Shown here piece by piece: positions 49,689 to 59,691 of a DNA stretch of 64,000 nt. Each line of letters begins with the position of its first letter. The first letter of the stretch is position 1. The stretch covers positions 372,001 through 436,000 of the forward strand of contig NZ_BQYJ01000001.1 of NCBI RefSeq assembly GCF_023168165.1, in the 5' to 3' direction. Under the pieces are notes generated by a model that searched no databases, was not told where the DNA came from, and was given only the letters and a program-made list of their open reading frames with translations. Origin of the DNA: Niallia sp. NCCP-28. GTDB taxonomy: Bacteria; Bacillota; Bacilli; Bacillales; Cytobacillaceae. The position numbers were made by a program, and so were the translations under genes.

Positions 49689-50366
49689 TTAGTTGGTGAT
49701 TTTTTCGGCAGTCAATTCCATGATGCGATTGACCACTTCTCCAATAGAAAGAGAAGTAGTATCTACTTCTACTGCATCCGCCGCTTTTTTTAATGGCGCT
49801 ACTTCACGTTCAGAATCTAATTTATCTCTTGTTGCAATTTCTTGCTTTAGCACTTCCAAATCAGAATTATAGCCTTTTTTTAGATTTTCGGTATGGCGTC
49901 TAACCGCTCGTTCATCTACAGATGCCAATAAAAATACTTTTACTTCTGCATTTGGAATAACATGTGTCCCAATATCCCTACCATCCATTACCACGCCGCC
50001 GCTTGTTGCAAACATCTGTTGGCGTCTAACCATCTCTTCACGGATTGATTTATGTTTCGCTACAATGGAAACGGAATTGGTGACAGCACTTGTCCTAATT
50101 TCTTCTGTTACATTTTGATTATCCAAAAATATTAGTTGACCGTTTTCGCCTGGAAATAATTCAATAACTGTACTTTCTAATACATTCATCAAGTTTTGTT
50201 CATCTTCAAGATCTATTTGATTATTTAAAGCTTTATATGTTAATGCTCGATACATCGCCCCTGTATCAATATAAATATATCCTAATTTTTCCGCAATAAT
50301 TTTTGCAACAGTGCTTTTTCCAGCCGCAGCAGGTCCATCTATCGCAATGCTAATTTTTTTGTTCAT
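49689..50366 (-). CDS. cmk: Cytidylate kinase
   Basis: Phosphorylates CMP and dCMP. 225 residues with P-loop [13 protein letters not shown] (about 8-20), [19 protein letters not shown] and the RDKLDSERE lid. ATG 50366 has TTAGGAGG upstream. A 234-bp gap separates it from ypfD. The 410 bp upstream to ypfB show no further gene. Confidence 0.97.
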   Translation of the reverse strand: MNKKISIAIDGPAAAGKSTVAKIIAEKLGYIYIDTGAMYRALTYKALNNQIDLEDEQNLMNVLESTVIELFPGENGQLIFLDNQNVTEEIRTSAVTNSVSIVAKHKSIREEMVRRQQMFATSGGVVMDGRDIGTHVIPNAEVKVFLLASVDERAVRRHTENLKKGYNSDLEVLKQEIATRDKLDSEREVAPLKKAADAVEVDTTSLSIGEVVNRIMELTAEKITN

Positions 50367-50778
50367 AAATCCTCCTAAAACTTTGGCTTTTATAAAAACC
50401 ACTATGATAATAATAGCTAAAACAAAACAGCTTGCTTTTTCAAACTTCTCAAAAAGAGCTGTACTGCTGAATGGTGAAACATTTTTACAGCAAAATTTTT
50501 GCTTGGCATTTCCCCTATAGGCTTAAAGCAATTTATATTGCTCTCTAACATAAAAGAAGATGTTTTATTATTTCTGTTTTTTCTATACGAAAAACGAAAT
50601 ATATCGCTTCTTTTTTATTTTAACATATTTTATTTACTATTTTCTTTAAAATAAGAGGATTTAAATATTTTATTCTATTGTCCAAATTCAACATAAAAAT
50701 AACACTACTCTTAACAACAAAGCAGCGCACTCATTAATAAATTAATTCCATAAAAGTAGACTTATTTGCAGCATATAG

Positions 50779-50958
50779 TTAATTATTTTGCTCAAATGTT
50801 TCTAATATTTTTGTAAAATTCGATTTGGACACGCCTTCGTATTCAGCCAATTCATATAATTTAGGAAATAGATCCCAGTGATGAATCATTTGACTCGCCG
50901 CTAAAAAGGCAAATTGAATGATGATAATTTTTATTATAATTCTTTCAAATTTTTTCAT
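50779..50958 (-). CDS. ypfB: YpfB-like DUF5359 small membrane protein
   Basis: A 59-residue gene too short for usual ORF cutoffs. Sequence begins MKKFERIIIKIIIIQFAFLA, one membrane segment (about 7-24), followed by SQMIHHWDLFPKLYELAEYEGVS-type soluble tail. Start is ATG 50958 with GTGAGGA upstream. It lies between ypfA and cmk, exactly where ypfB stands in B. subtilis. Function unknown. It probably shares a transcript with ypfA, which ends 67 bp upstream. Confidence 0.88.
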   Translation of the reverse strand: MKKFERIIIKIIIIQFAFLAASQMIHHWDLFPKLYELAEYEGVSKSNFTKILETFEQNN

Positions 50959-51025
50959 AAATCCTCACTCCACCGATAGCTTATACTATTAGTATCGGAG
51001 GATTTCTACCTGTTTATTCAAGGTT

Positions 51026-51676
51026 CTAGCCTTTCTTTTTATAGGATAGCTGAATATCATAGCAATAGCGCAAAAGCAGCTGCCTATTTTTTGGGGATAC
51101 ATCTACAAACTGAATGATCAGCTTATTATTTGTTTCATTAAGCTCTAATACCTTTATCAATTTCCCCCTTAATTTTGGATAATAGTATTCTCCATTTTGG
51201 AGTGGAAGAACTAATGTCAATTCTGCTAATACATCTTCTGCAAACTCTATTGACTTAGAAACAGCAACGGCGGCGCCGCCAGCACTAATATCTATTGTCA
51301 TGGCCGTAAAAGGCATGCATTCATTTGATATGGGATGTATGGCAATATCAGTGCATGCTGCTACTCGCACATACTGTCTTCGCTGATTTTTAATGAGCTG
51401 ATCCTTTGTGGGGAAAGGCAATATCAACATTGGTATATTTTGTTTTAATCGGCCAATAATTTCTGTATCAAATAGATAGGAAATCCCTTCATTTGTTACA
51501 AAATTCCCTCTTAATTGCGTACCATTTACTAAAAAAACAGTTTTGTTTGTTTCTAAATGGATTGGATAATCAATATATAATTCTTTTTCACTACATTCCA
51601 CTAGTCGACATTTGTATTGTTCAGGACTATCTGTATCCATCGGTTGAAGAATTAAAGTATCTCCAATATTGATCAA
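51026..51676 (-). CDS. ypfA: PilZ domain c-di-GMP receptor YpfA
   Basis: YcgR-type flagellar brake protein: N-terminal YcgR-N beta domain (about 1-95) and C-terminal PilZ domain. The c-di-GMP signatures RRQYVR and DISAGG are intact. In B. subtilis YpfA (DgrA) inhibits motility when c-di-GMP is high. I chose TTG 51676 after GGGAG, since family proteins start with an IxIG segment; GTG 51688 is an alternative. With cheR in the window this supports a motile cell. Confidence 0.9.
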   Translation of the reverse strand: MINIGDTLILQPMDTDSPEQYKCRLVECSEKELYIDYPIHLETNKTVFLVNGTQLRGNFVTNEGISYLFDTEIIGRLKQNIPMLILPFPTKDQLIKNQRRQYVRVAACTDIAIHPISNECMPFTAMTIDISAGGAAVAVSKSIEFAEDVLAELTLVLPLQNGEYYYPKLRGKLIKVLELNETNNKLIIQFVDVSPKNRQLLLRYCYDIQLSYKKKG

Positions 51677-51688
51677 TTGCGCTCCCAC

Positions 51689-52076
51689 TCTTTCTTTGCT
51701 TCCACTTTCTTTTAGAAGCTGGGTTCAATCCCCCACTTTTTCTTTTATTATGGCATGGAACTTTCCTTTTAAGCAATAGGGGGAAAACCTAACATTGCTT
51801 TTCATATACAACAGGAAAAACCGCTATTTTATAGGGCTGTTAACGGGATGAATCAGTCTTTTGCAGAAAATAATCCTTTCCTTATATACTACGTAGCCAG
51901 CTAATGTTTGACCATTATTTTCTAATAGGCCTTTTAATGAATGTAGTTGAACAACAAGTTTTTAGAGAAGGATGATTTTTGTCAAAAAATAACCATTTCC
52001 AAAAAAATGAACCAAAACACGAAAAAAACACAGCAAAAATAAAAAAAGAAAATCACAGGGCCACTTTTCCTCTTAT
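51689..52076. other. Spacer between ypeB terminator and ypfA
   Basis: Holds no gene I can support. A plus-strand TTG frame from 51979 with AGAAGGATGA upstream encodes a Lys/Asn-rich peptide but runs straight through the ypeB terminator hairpin, so it is probably spurious. Confidence 0.5.
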
Positions 52077-52128
52077 AAAAAAGCCAACCGAGACTGCTGA
52101 ATGGAAACAGCAATCTCGGTTGGCTTTT
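52077..52128 (-). terminator. Strong intrinsic terminator of sleB-ypeB
   Basis: A 20-bp near-perfect stem (52077-52097 with 52108-52128), GC-rich, T-runs on both sides, 29 bp after the ypeB stop. Confidence 0.93.
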
Positions 52129-52156
52129 AAAGCTATATTCAGGTTATTTATTGTAT

Positions 52157-53515
52157 TTACACTACTTCTTCATAAACACTTTCTGCATTTTTTAACTTCT
52201 CTACCTTTTCTTCGATGCCGTTTTTGGCATTAATGTAAATTCGATAGGTGTCATCTCCAAGTGTGCCAATAAATTCATAGCATAGAACTTCTTTGTTCAA
52301 ATCATTTTGGATAATCGCTAGCCCATCATCCATAATTTTCACTTTGGTATTTATTTTCTTTTGTGCATCAGCTTTTGAAATAACTGGATCGGCAATGTTT
52401 CTTTGCTTATGGGAAAGCAAATAATCCTCAGCCGCAAATCCAACAATATTTCCATTATCTAGTGCCACTTTAATTTTTATGCTGTCAGGATAAATTTTTA
52501 CTCCCTCTTGTTCTGTTACAAAGGAAAACACTCCAATATTGTCATATTGCATACTTTCAAAAAGAGCAAGATCTTTAAAGTTATTATCTTTTAAAAACTT
52601 TATTGCATTATTGCCTGCCTTATTTAAACTGATCTTTTGCTTCTCTACATCTCTAGAAAGAATATACCAGATTGGATAGCCGCCTTTTTTAGATACATCC
52701 ATACTGGCCTCAAGCTTTGTATCTTTATCCAATAAATTCACACTGTAAAAACCATAATTAGAACCTTTCCCATTTTCTGTTACTTTCACATCGACATCTC
52801 CATTAAATTCGGCGTATTTTTTTGCCACTTTTACCGCTTCCTCTTTGGAGATTGTCGCGCCACTTAGATTTTTAAAGTTTTGATCTTGTTTTTCCATACT
52901 GACATTTGTAACGCCGAATGATGCTTCATCGTATCCATTTACCGTTTTTTCTACTGTTTTTAATCCATCAATAATTGTATTGTCCCCAGCTTCCTTTCCA
53001 CTCGCGATAGCCATTTCCACATCCATCCAGCGCAAATTGTTTTTTAAGACTAAATGCTGTACATTGCGCAGTTCATCTTGTATTTCTGCTGCTTGACTGT
53101 ATAATTTTTTTAATGAATTATACTCTTCTGTAGATAATGGCTCTTTATTCAAATCTCTTACTGCAGTGCGATAGCTGAAATCTCCAATATTGGCCAGAAA
53201 TTCTTCTGTTTTATTAAATGGCAATAAGGTTAACGGCAATTGTCCTACATCGCTATGCGCTTCCGATGTAATTCTCCAAACATCTGCCAATGCAGGCGAT
53301 AAAGATTCTTTCGAATTCATTGCTAAAGTAGTTCCGATTTGGTCATGCAATAAATCGACTTGATAAGTTAAATCATGAAATGCTCGTTGATAATTGTTTT
53401 CTGCATTCATTAATATCGCATTTTTTTCTTTATGCTCTTGATAGCCCCAAAATGCTGCCCCTGCAACACCAATTGTTAAAACGGTTATTAATATGCCTCT
53501 TAGCAATTTTCTCAC
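52157..53515 (-). CDS. ypeB: Germination protein YpeB
   Basis: Spore membrane protein required to place and stabilise the cortex-lytic enzyme SleB. 452 residues: N-terminal membrane segment (about 7-24), long helical region, then three PepSY-type repeats (for example KEEAVKVAKKYAEFNGDV and KADAQKKINTKV). The start is two bases beyond the sleB stop, so the two are co-translated, as in other Bacillus. Length is typical. Confidence 0.95.
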   Translation of the reverse strand: MRKLLRGILITVLTIGVAGAAFWGYQEHKEKNAILMNAENNYQRAFHDLTYQVDLLHDQIGTTLAMNSKESLSPALADVWRITSEAHSDVGQLPLTLLPFNKTEEFLANIGDFSYRTAVRDLNKEPLSTEEYNSLKKLYSQAAEIQDELRNVQHLVLKNNLRWMDVEMAIASGKEAGDNTIIDGLKTVEKTVNGYDEASFGVTNVSMEKQDQNFKNLSGATISKEEAVKVAKKYAEFNGDVDVKVTENGKGSNYGFYSVNLLDKDTKLEASMDVSKKGGYPIWYILSRDVEKQKISLNKAGNNAIKFLKDNNFKDLALFESMQYDNIGVFSFVTEQEGVKIYPDSIKIKVALDNGNIVGFAAEDYLLSHKQRNIADPVISKADAQKKINTKVKIMDDGLAIIQNDLNKEVLCYEFIGTLGDDTYRIYINAKNGIEEKVEKLKNAESVYEEVV

Positions 53516-53517
53516 CT

Positions 53518-54654
53518 CTACTTACAGAAGATATGTTTTCCGATTTGCTTAATTTGCGGTCTTGTCCATATCCAGCCACTTGTTGCTGTATCTGGATTAA
53601 AATAATATAGTGCATTTCCTGTTGGATCCCAGCCATTAATAGCATCAAGCACTGCTTCTTTTGCTTTTTCATTTGGTGACAGCCATATTTGGCCATCTGC
53701 TACTGCTGTAAATGCACGGGGTTCAAAAATAACGCCTGAAACCGTATTAGGAAAAGATGGGCTGTTTACCCTATTTAAAATTACTGCCGCAACTGCCACT
53801 TGTCCCGTATAGGGTTCACCGCGGGATTCTCCATAAACTGCATTTGCCATTAATTGAATATCATTTTGAGAAAATCCATTCGGAACATTAGCAGCCGTCG
53901 GTTTTTTCCCTTTTATATTTTCGCCAGAATTAGCTGTACCGCCACTTCCCGTGTTTGCTGCATTATTTTGTGCCGTATCCGTTCCCTTGTTTGTTGTATT
54001 ATTGCTGGAACCTTTGGATGCATCGGCTCCTTTGTTTCCTGCATTATTGCCGGAACCTTTGGATGCATCTGTCCCTTTGTTTGTTGTATTATCGCCGGAA
54101 CCTTTGGATGCATTTGTCCCTTTGTTTGTTGTATTATTGCCAGAACCTTTGGATGCGTCTGTCCCTTTGTTTGTTGTATTGTTATTTGCCCCACTTTTTG
54201 TACCGCCAGATCCTTTTTGATTCTCTTTAGAAGTTCCGCCTTTATTAGCTGAAGGTGTTTTTTGTTTCTCTAGATCAACCCCTCCATAATGGGAAAACTT
54301 CTTTCCACTATTAATTTGATCCTTGACAAATTTTTCATTATAGTTAGACGCTTTTGCTAACTTTTGTTTTGTTTTTGTCCCTGCTAATCCATCAATCGGC
54401 AAACCAAATTCATATTGAAAATTTCTTAGCGCCCAATATGTTTTCCATCCAAAAACTCCATCTATTTTTCCATTATAAAAGCCTAAATATTGCAGCCTTG
54501 ATTGCAGTTCGATTACATCGTCACCAACTGCCCCCTGCTGAATAACTTGATTGGAAAATGCCTTAGCAGATCTTTCCCCTTCAAGCGAAGGCGCCAATAC
54601 TAAGCATAGAGAAAAAATAATTGAAATTTTTGTGAGTAATAATTTCTTATTCAT
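53518..54654 (-). CDS. sleB: Spore cortex-lytic enzyme SleB with expanded linker
   Basis: Lytic transglycosylase that digests the spore cortex at germination. 378 residues: signal peptide (about 1-32), peptidoglycan-binding domain (about 40-100, VIELQSRLQYLGFY), Thr/Asn/Lys/Gly-rich repeat linker (about 130-250), and catalytic Hydrolase_2 domain (about 262-378) with Glu276 in YGESRGEPYTGQVAVAAV. The B. subtilis enzyme is about 305 residues, so the linker is longer here. A SigG-like promoter lies at 54695-54724, consistent with forespore expression. Confidence 0.95.
   Translation of the reverse strand: MNKKLLLTKISIIFSLCLVLAPSLEGERSAKAFSNQVIQQGAVGDDVIELQSRLQYLGFYNGKIDGVFGWKTYWALRNFQYEFGLPIDGLAGTKTKQKLAKASNYNEKFVKDQINSGKKFSHYGGVDLEKQKTPSANKGGTSKENQKGSGGTKSGANNNTTNKGTDASKGSGNNTTNKGTNASKGSGDNTTNKGTDASKGSGNNAGNKGADASKGSSNNTTNKGTDTAQNNAANTGSGGTANSGENIKGKKPTAANVPNGFSQNDIQLMANAVYGESRGEPYTGQVAVAAVILNRVNSPSFPNTVSGVIFEPRAFTAVADGQIWLSPNEKAKEAVLDAINGWDPTGNALYYFNPDTATSGWIWTRPQIKQIGKHIFCK
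53971..54183 (-). repeat. 45-bp tandem repeats in sleB linker
   Basis: Four full and one partial in-frame 45-bp units encode variants of NNTTNKGTDASKGSG (about residues 158-228). Variation includes one NAGNKGADASKGSS unit. The array keeps several shadow frames open on both strands. Confidence 0.9.
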
Positions 54655-54694
54655 GATTGTTACCCCCAGAAGTAAATACTATTAACATTAACCC

Positions 54695-54724
54695 TATTTT
54701 TTGTAGATGTTGGTTTTTTATGCA
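54695..54724 (-). promoter_or_regulatory. SigG-like promoter of sleB
   Basis: On the minus strand TGCATA (54719-54724), 17-bp spacer, AAAAATA (54695-54701), compared with the forespore consensus TGAATA / CATAATA. About 40 bp before the ATG. Confidence 0.45.
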
Positions 54725-54926
54725 AAAAAAAAAAACAGAATGAATAATCATCCTGTTTAAAATCAAAGATTTAGTTTATCTTCCATTGACTGCAACATTA
54801 TTCATATATCAATATTCCCACTTACAATGAGAACAAAAAAACAGAGAACGAGGACTTTTCTCCAAATTTGAAAAGAGAAAAGCACGGATTAAAATTTTTT
54901 TCATAGGAAAAGCAATATAGTTTTTC

Positions 54927-55607
54927 CTATTTAATGGTGCTCATCTTTATATGTTTTTCAAAATGCTCTTTACTTAATTCTCTTGCGGCTTTTACCTTTT
55001 TTAATCCAAGCCACCATAAAAACAACATAAATGGAGCAATAATTGCAAGCCAGTGGTTTTGTATTGTTAGAATATAGTCATATATTCCATGCAAGAAAAA
55101 AGGAATAAATAAAGAATAAAACACCCACTTGCCCCGAGGCATAGTAAATTTCCCTTTACCTAAATAATATCCCATCAAAACTCCGAATATAGCATGGCTT
55201 GAAACAGGCAGAAGCGCTCTTCCTAAAGCATGTTCCACGCCGTTTGCAATTAAGTAAAGAATATTTTCTACTGTTGCAAATCCTAAAGACACACTTGCTC
55301 CATATATGATACCATCATATGGTTCATCAAATTCAACATGCTGATAGGCAGTATAAAAAAGGATAAACCACTTGAAAAACTCTTCCAGCAAACTGGTTGT
55401 TATTAAGGAACTCCATAATCCTGATGGAATAATATGCTCTACTTCTATAACATATTGAATAAACATGATTGGAAATACAAGAAGAGCCCCAGCAACAAAC
55501 GCTCGAAATACAAGAGAAATTGGCTCTGAGTCGTATTGATCCTTTAAATAAAAATAACTTAATAAAGCAAGACCAGGAGCTATCCCAGCTGAAATAATCG
55601 CCAACAT
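54927..55607 (-). CDS. prsW: Intramembrane protease PrsW
   Basis: Multi-pass membrane protease that in B. subtilis cleaves anti-SigW factor RsiW at site 1. 226 residues with about seven helices. Conserved catalytic candidates: EEFFKW (EExxK), ENILY and HAIFG with HGIYD. ATG 55607, five bases after TGAGGA, matches the start of family members at an [10 protein letters not shown] segment; the longer frame adds six residues. No sigW/rsiW in the window. Confidence 0.94.
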   Translation of the reverse strand: MLAIISAGIAPGLALLSYFYLKDQYDSEPISLVFRAFVAGALLVFPIMFIQYVIEVEHIIPSGLWSSLITTSLLEEFFKWFILFYTAYQHVEFDEPYDGIIYGASVSLGFATVENILYLIANGVEHALGRALLPVSSHAIFGVLMGYYLGKGKFTMPRGKWVFYSLFIPFFLHGIYDYILTIQNHWLAIIAPFMLFLWWLGLKKVKAARELSKEHFEKHIKMSTIK

Positions 55608-55742
55608 GCCAATCCTCATTCCCATTTTTTTACTTAATTATATGATATTTCCATTGTTATTACGAGTTATTAAATAAATCTCTGCCAGCACTTAGCTTTA
55701 TTTTAGCATCTATTTCTTTTTTGCTAATAAAGAAAAAAAAAC

Positions 55743-55856
55743 TTGAGATGGGCAGAAACTTTCCCGTAAAAGCCTGATAGAAAAGAACACAGGCTATATG
55801 GCCTATCTTGCCTCATCTCCCAATCAGTGTAAAAACCCACTGATTTATTAGCATAA
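55743..55856 (-). repeat. Dispersed repeat family 1, copy 6 (inverted)
   Basis: On the minus strand it has AATCAGTGGG, TTTTTACACTGATTGGGAG, later ATCAGGCTTTTACGGGAAAG and TTTCTGCCCATCT. Between them is about 45 bp not found in the other copies. It is the only copy in inverse orientation and lies in the prsW-ypdA spacer (55,608-55,930), which holds nothing else I recognise. Confidence 0.7.
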
Positions 55857-55930
55857 AATAATCCTCCACCAGCAAGAGGTTTGCAGAATAAACCATAACA
55901 ATAAACTATACAATCAATAAAGAATTACTG

Positions 55931-56899
55931 TTATCTGGAACGATTAACAATAGACTCCGCAATTTGCCCGCCATGAAAACGGCCATTTTCAATAAAAATT
56001 TCATTTGCATTATTGCCTGCTGCAATAACACCAGCAATAAATATTCCCTTAACATTTGTTTCCATCGTTTCTGGATTAAACATTGGTCTTCCTGTTGTTT
56101 TTTCAATCTCCACACCCATTTCCATTAAAAAACGATGATCTGGATGATATCCTGTCATTGCAAATACAAAATCATTTTTTATTTCAAAGGATTCGCCATT
56201 TTTTGTGTACACCAAACTATCTTCCTTAATTTCCACTAGATGAGCATTAAACTCCATCTTTATAATCTCATTTCTCACCAATGACTCAAATTCAGGCAAA
56301 ATCCATGGTTTAATGCTAGATGAATATTCATTTCCTCTATATAGGACAGTTACTCTTGCTCCTGCTTTCACAAGTTCAATGGCAGCATCTACACTCGAAT
56401 TTTTCCCGCCAATTACAGTAACATCATGATTAAAGTATGGGTGGGCTTCTTTAAAATAATGCATTACTTTCGACAATTTTTCACCTGGAACATTCATATA
56501 ATTCGGATGATCATAATAGCCTGTTGCAACAATTACATATGGGGTTATGTATTCTTCCTTTTCACTTTTCACTATAAATTCTTGATTATTCGTTTTTTCC
56601 ACAAAAGTGACTTTCTCATACGCATTAATTCGCAGCTGTTTTCTTTTAACCACTTCGCGATAATAAACCAATGCTTGATTGCGATGTGGTTTATACTGTT
56701 CTGTTATAAACGGCACTTCACCTATTTCTAATTTTTCGCTCGTACTAAAAAAAGTTTGATGGGTTGGATACCCATGTATAGCATTTACCACATTCCCTTT
56801 TTCAATAATAAGTGGATTGATATTAATTTCTTTTAATGCAATCGCGGCAGCCAAACCACAAGGTCCTGCACCAATTATTATTGCTTCTTCTCTTTTCAA
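55931..56899 (-). CDS. ypdA: Bacillithiol disulfide reductase YpdA (Bdr)
   Basis: FAD/NADPH-dependent oxidoreductase of 322 residues that reduces oxidised bacillithiol. FAD loop GAGPCGLAAAIAL contains the family's single active Cys14; NADPH loop is VIGGKNSSVDAA (about 162-173), and the C-terminal GIFIAGVIAAG binds FAD. With bshA and bshB1 at 16-18 kb, it completes part of a bacillithiol system in the same window. It is followed, after 160 bp and a terminator, by gudB upstream in transcription order. Confidence 0.94.
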   Translation of the reverse strand: MKREEAIIIGAGPCGLAAAIALKEININPLIIEKGNVVNAIHGYPTHQTFFSTSEKLEIGEVPFITEQYKPHRNQALVYYREVVKRKQLRINAYEKVTFVEKTNNQEFIVKSEKEEYITPYVIVATGYYDHPNYMNVPGEKLSKVMHYFKEAHPYFNHDVTVIGGKNSSVDAAIELVKAGARVTVLYRGNEYSSSIKPWILPEFESLVRNEIIKMEFNAHLVEIKEDSLVYTKNGESFEIKNDFVFAMTGYHPDHRFLMEMGVEIEKTTGRPMFNPETMETNVKGIFIAGVIAAGNNANEIFIENGRFHGGQIAESIVNRSR

Positions 56900-56992
56900 C
56901 CATCTTCACTCCTAACCTAATTACATTCAAACATCCCAATATTTCAGCAAATAAAAAAGATCCATATAATCTGTTTATCCAAATATGTCCTA

Positions 56993-57029
56993 TAAAAAAA
57001 ATCCCCTAAAAATAGCATAGGAGATTTTT
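56993..57029 (-). terminator. Intrinsic terminator of gudB
   Basis: AAAAATCCCCTA arm (56997-57008) pairs with TAGGAGATTTTT (57018-57029), one mismatch, T-run on the minus strand, 30 bp after the gudB stop. Confidence 0.85.
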
Positions 57030-57059
57030 AAAAAATATACAATAAAAAGAATTGATACT

Positions 57060-58337
57060 TTAAATCCATCCTCTAAATCTTGAAGCTTCAGCCATTTTTC
57101 TTACCCCTACCATATATGCGGCAAGTCTCATGTCCACTCTTCTAACTTGAGCTGTTTCATAAATATTTTCGAAAGATTTGCTCATCACCTTTTCTAATCT
57201 TGCTTCCACTTCTTCTTCTGTCCAATAATACCCTTGATTATTTTGCACCCATTCGAAATAGGAAACGGTTACTCCACCTGCTGATGCCAAAACATCCGGC
57301 ACTAACAGCACTCCTTTGTCTGTCAAAATCCTTGTTGCTTCTAATGTAGTTGGGCCATTTGCTGCTTCTACGACGATGCTTGCTTTTATGTTATCTGCAT
57401 TTTTTTCGGTAATTTGATTTTCAATTGCGGCAGGCACTAAAATGTCACATTCTAATTCTAATAGCTCCTGATTGGTAATTGTCTTATTAAATAAGTTTGT
57501 AACTGTTCCAAAACTGTCTCTTCTATCTAATAAATAATCAATATCCAATCCCTCTGGATCATGCAGAGCACCATATGCATCAGATATGCCAATTATTTTT
57601 GCACCTGCATCATGCATAAATTTAGCTAGGAAACTTCCTGCATTTCCAAACCCTTGAACCACTACACGAGCTCCTTCAATGGAAATTCCTTTCTTTTTCG
57701 CCGCTTCTCTTATACAAATTGTTACCCCTTTTGCTGTTGCTGTTTCTCTTCCATGTGATCCCCCTAATACTAGCGGTTTTCCTGTTATAAAGCCTGGAGA
57801 ATTAAATTCATCGATTCGGCTGTACTCGTCCATCATCCAAGCCATTATCTGCGAATTGGTAAATACATCTGGAGCAGGAATATCTTTAGTAGGGCCGACT
57901 ATTTGGCTGATTGCTCGAACATAACCTCGACTCAGCCGCTCTAATTCACGGAACGACATATCCCTTGGATCACAGACGATTCCTCCTTTTCCGCCTCCAT
58001 ACGGCAAATCAACAATTCCGCATTTTAAGCTCATCCAAATCGACAATGCTTTTACTTCTTTTTCTGTTACATGTGGATGAAAACGAATTCCGCCTTTAGT
58101 TGGTCCAACAGCATCATTATGTTGCGCCCGGTAGCCTGTGAATATTTTTACTGTTCCATCATCCATTCTCACGGGAATCTTAACAGTCATCATTCTAATC
58201 GGTTCTTTTAGCAACTCATATACTTCATCAGAATATCCAAGCTTGCTTAACGCTTTTTGAATAACCGTTTGTGTTGATTGTAAAACATCATGCTGCTCAT
58301 CTGTTTGTTTTTTCTCGTTAGATTTTTTGGCTACCAT
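57060..58337 (-). CDS. gudB: NAD-specific glutamate dehydrogenase
   Basis: Catabolic glutamate dehydrogenase (glutamate to 2-oxoglutarate and ammonia). 425 residues with the catalytic Lys in PYGGGKGGI (about 124), substrate motif GGIRFHP, and NAD fold VVVQGFGNAGSFLA. The frame is intact; it shows no sign of the in-frame duplication that inactivates gudB in B. subtilis 168. Its place between ypdA and ypbH supports gudB rather than rocG. ATG preceded by AGGAGG. Confidence 0.95.
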   Translation of the reverse strand: MVAKKSNEKKQTDEQHDVLQSTQTVIQKALSKLGYSDEVYELLKEPIRMMTVKIPVRMDDGTVKIFTGYRAQHNDAVGPTKGGIRFHPHVTEKEVKALSIWMSLKCGIVDLPYGGGKGGIVCDPRDMSFRELERLSRGYVRAISQIVGPTKDIPAPDVFTNSQIMAWMMDEYSRIDEFNSPGFITGKPLVLGGSHGRETATAKGVTICIREAAKKKGISIEGARVVVQGFGNAGSFLAKFMHDAGAKIIGISDAYGALHDPEGLDIDYLLDRRDSFGTVTNLFNKTITNQELLELECDILVPAAIENQITEKNADNIKASIVVEAANGPTTLEATRILTDKGVLLVPDVLASAGGVTVSYFEWVQNNQGYYWTEEEVEARLEKVMSKSFENIYETAQVRRVDMRLAAYMVGVRKMAEASRFRGWI

Positions 58338-59106
58338 TTTGAAATCCTCCTAAAAAACTACAAAATTAATTATCAATTAGTCGTGCACCGTTTATACTTT
58401 TGTCGGCAAGTCCAAATTTGCCTCTTAATAATAAAAAATCACTTTAAAGAAATGCTTGCTAAACAATAATTCTATTTATTTCAACATGCATCTCCATCAT
58501 ACAGTCTAAACTAGTATACCTGCCTTTTATTTTATTGCAAGAAAACTTTTCAATCCGTTAAATCATTTTATTAATTCCTTTTTCCATTATGGTTAGATGG
58601 TTTTCATTATACAGTCATCCCTAATAATAATATATTCGAATAACATAGTCTTTGTCCGTCATCTCCCTGTAAAATTTCAAAAGTCTCTATTTTCATCATA
58701 ATGATTTGTCTTCTATTTCTAACGTTTTATTCTCTGGTAAAAGAGAATAAAACTTTCTTTCATTTTAACATTTTTCATAACATTTACCAATGAAGATGTA
58801 CTCATCGTTTCATTTTTTTAGGCATCTCATTATAAATTATTTTTGTCTGTTTCCTTCTTTTTTTGAAAAAAACCCTTTCATCTGCTTTTATCTATGTAAA
58901 ATATATGATGCAAACTGAAAACAACGACATTATTTGCTTATTTTTCAATAAAAAAATAAAGCTTCTCCGTTGCCTTAAAAATTTGGAAAACCTTTTCTTC
59001 TCCTTCCTTCCTTTATTTATAAAAAGAGAAAAAATAAGTTAACGCTGCAAATTTTTAAAGTCTTCAGAATGAACTTTATCTTTTTAACGAGCTATTAAGT
59101 ATGACA
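58338..59106. other. Gene-free AT-rich spacer between ypbH and gudB
   Basis: About 770 bp with no ribosome binding site and frames closed. It should hold the gudB promoter. A segment at about 59,055-59,080 (AGAATGAACTTTAT) weakly resembles the end of repeat family 2. Confidence 0.45.
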
Positions 59107-59691
59107 TTAAAAATAAGTAGTAATTGTTTCAATTGCACAATCGGCACAAATTTTTTTCCCATATTCCTCCAAAACATGGATGCTTATTAAAGAAGGCTCT
59201 CCATATTCACCTAAAATAGCTACTGCCCGCTCCTCTTCTTTTGCCGTCATCTCTTTAAACATTAAATAGTAGTGTCCGTTTTTGCTTAATAGCGCTCCAC
59301 CGTTCAAGTTAAGACTTTTCAGCTGTTTGCAGACTTGAATCACATCTTCCAATTCCATAAACTCAAATAATATATCGATTGTCTCTTCAACAGTAACTTG
59401 CATTTCCAAAAAGCCCTCATTTAAAAGCTCTTCCTCGTCTTCTTCTAAACTGTCGCTCATGGTTAAAATCATTACCATTCCCTGTGCTTTCAAAGAGAAG
59501 ATTTCAACAGCAACAGAACCTTGTATTTCTATATCGAAAAGAACATTTGCTTCTTCTAGCATTTCATGAAAAAAATACTGCCATTTTATCGAGTCTTTCC
59601 ATATGTCTTCTTTCGTTAAACCACGTTCATATAAATCATCAAAAGTCAGGTGTATTTTTATTCTGTTATAATTTAATCTCTCTAAGCGCAT
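59107..59691 (-). CDS. mecB: MecA-type adaptor protein YpbH (MecB)
   Basis: Adaptor that delivers substrates to ClpCP; paralogue of MecA. 194 residues beginning RLERLNYNRIKIHLTFDDLYERGL, an acidic linker (LEEDEEELLNEG), and the C-terminal ClpC-binding domain (VIQVCKQLKSLNLNGGALL and CADCAIETI). ATG 59691 has GGAGG seven bases upstream; the longer frame adds 33 unlike residues. In B. subtilis YpbH influences competence and sporulation. Confidence 0.92.
   Translation of the reverse strand: MRLERLNYNRIKIHLTFDDLYERGLTKEDIWKDSIKWQYFFHEMLEEANVLFDIEIQGSVAVEIFSLKAQGMVMILTMSDSLEEDEEELLNEGFLEMQVTVEETIDILFEFMELEDVIQVCKQLKSLNLNGGALLSKNGHYYLMFKEMTAKEEERAVAILGEYGEPSLISIHVLEEYGKKICADCAIETITTYF

Noticed and set aside
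51979-52233. 84-codon plus-strand ORF, Lys/Asn-rich
   Set aside because: It reads through the strong ypeB terminator and into the antisense of ypeB. A TTG start with a fair ribosome binding site is not enough.
53850-54252. ORFs of 89-132 codons opposite or parallel to sleB
   Set aside because: Cys/Leu/Phe-rich shadows created by the 45-bp sleB repeats, with no ribosome binding sites.
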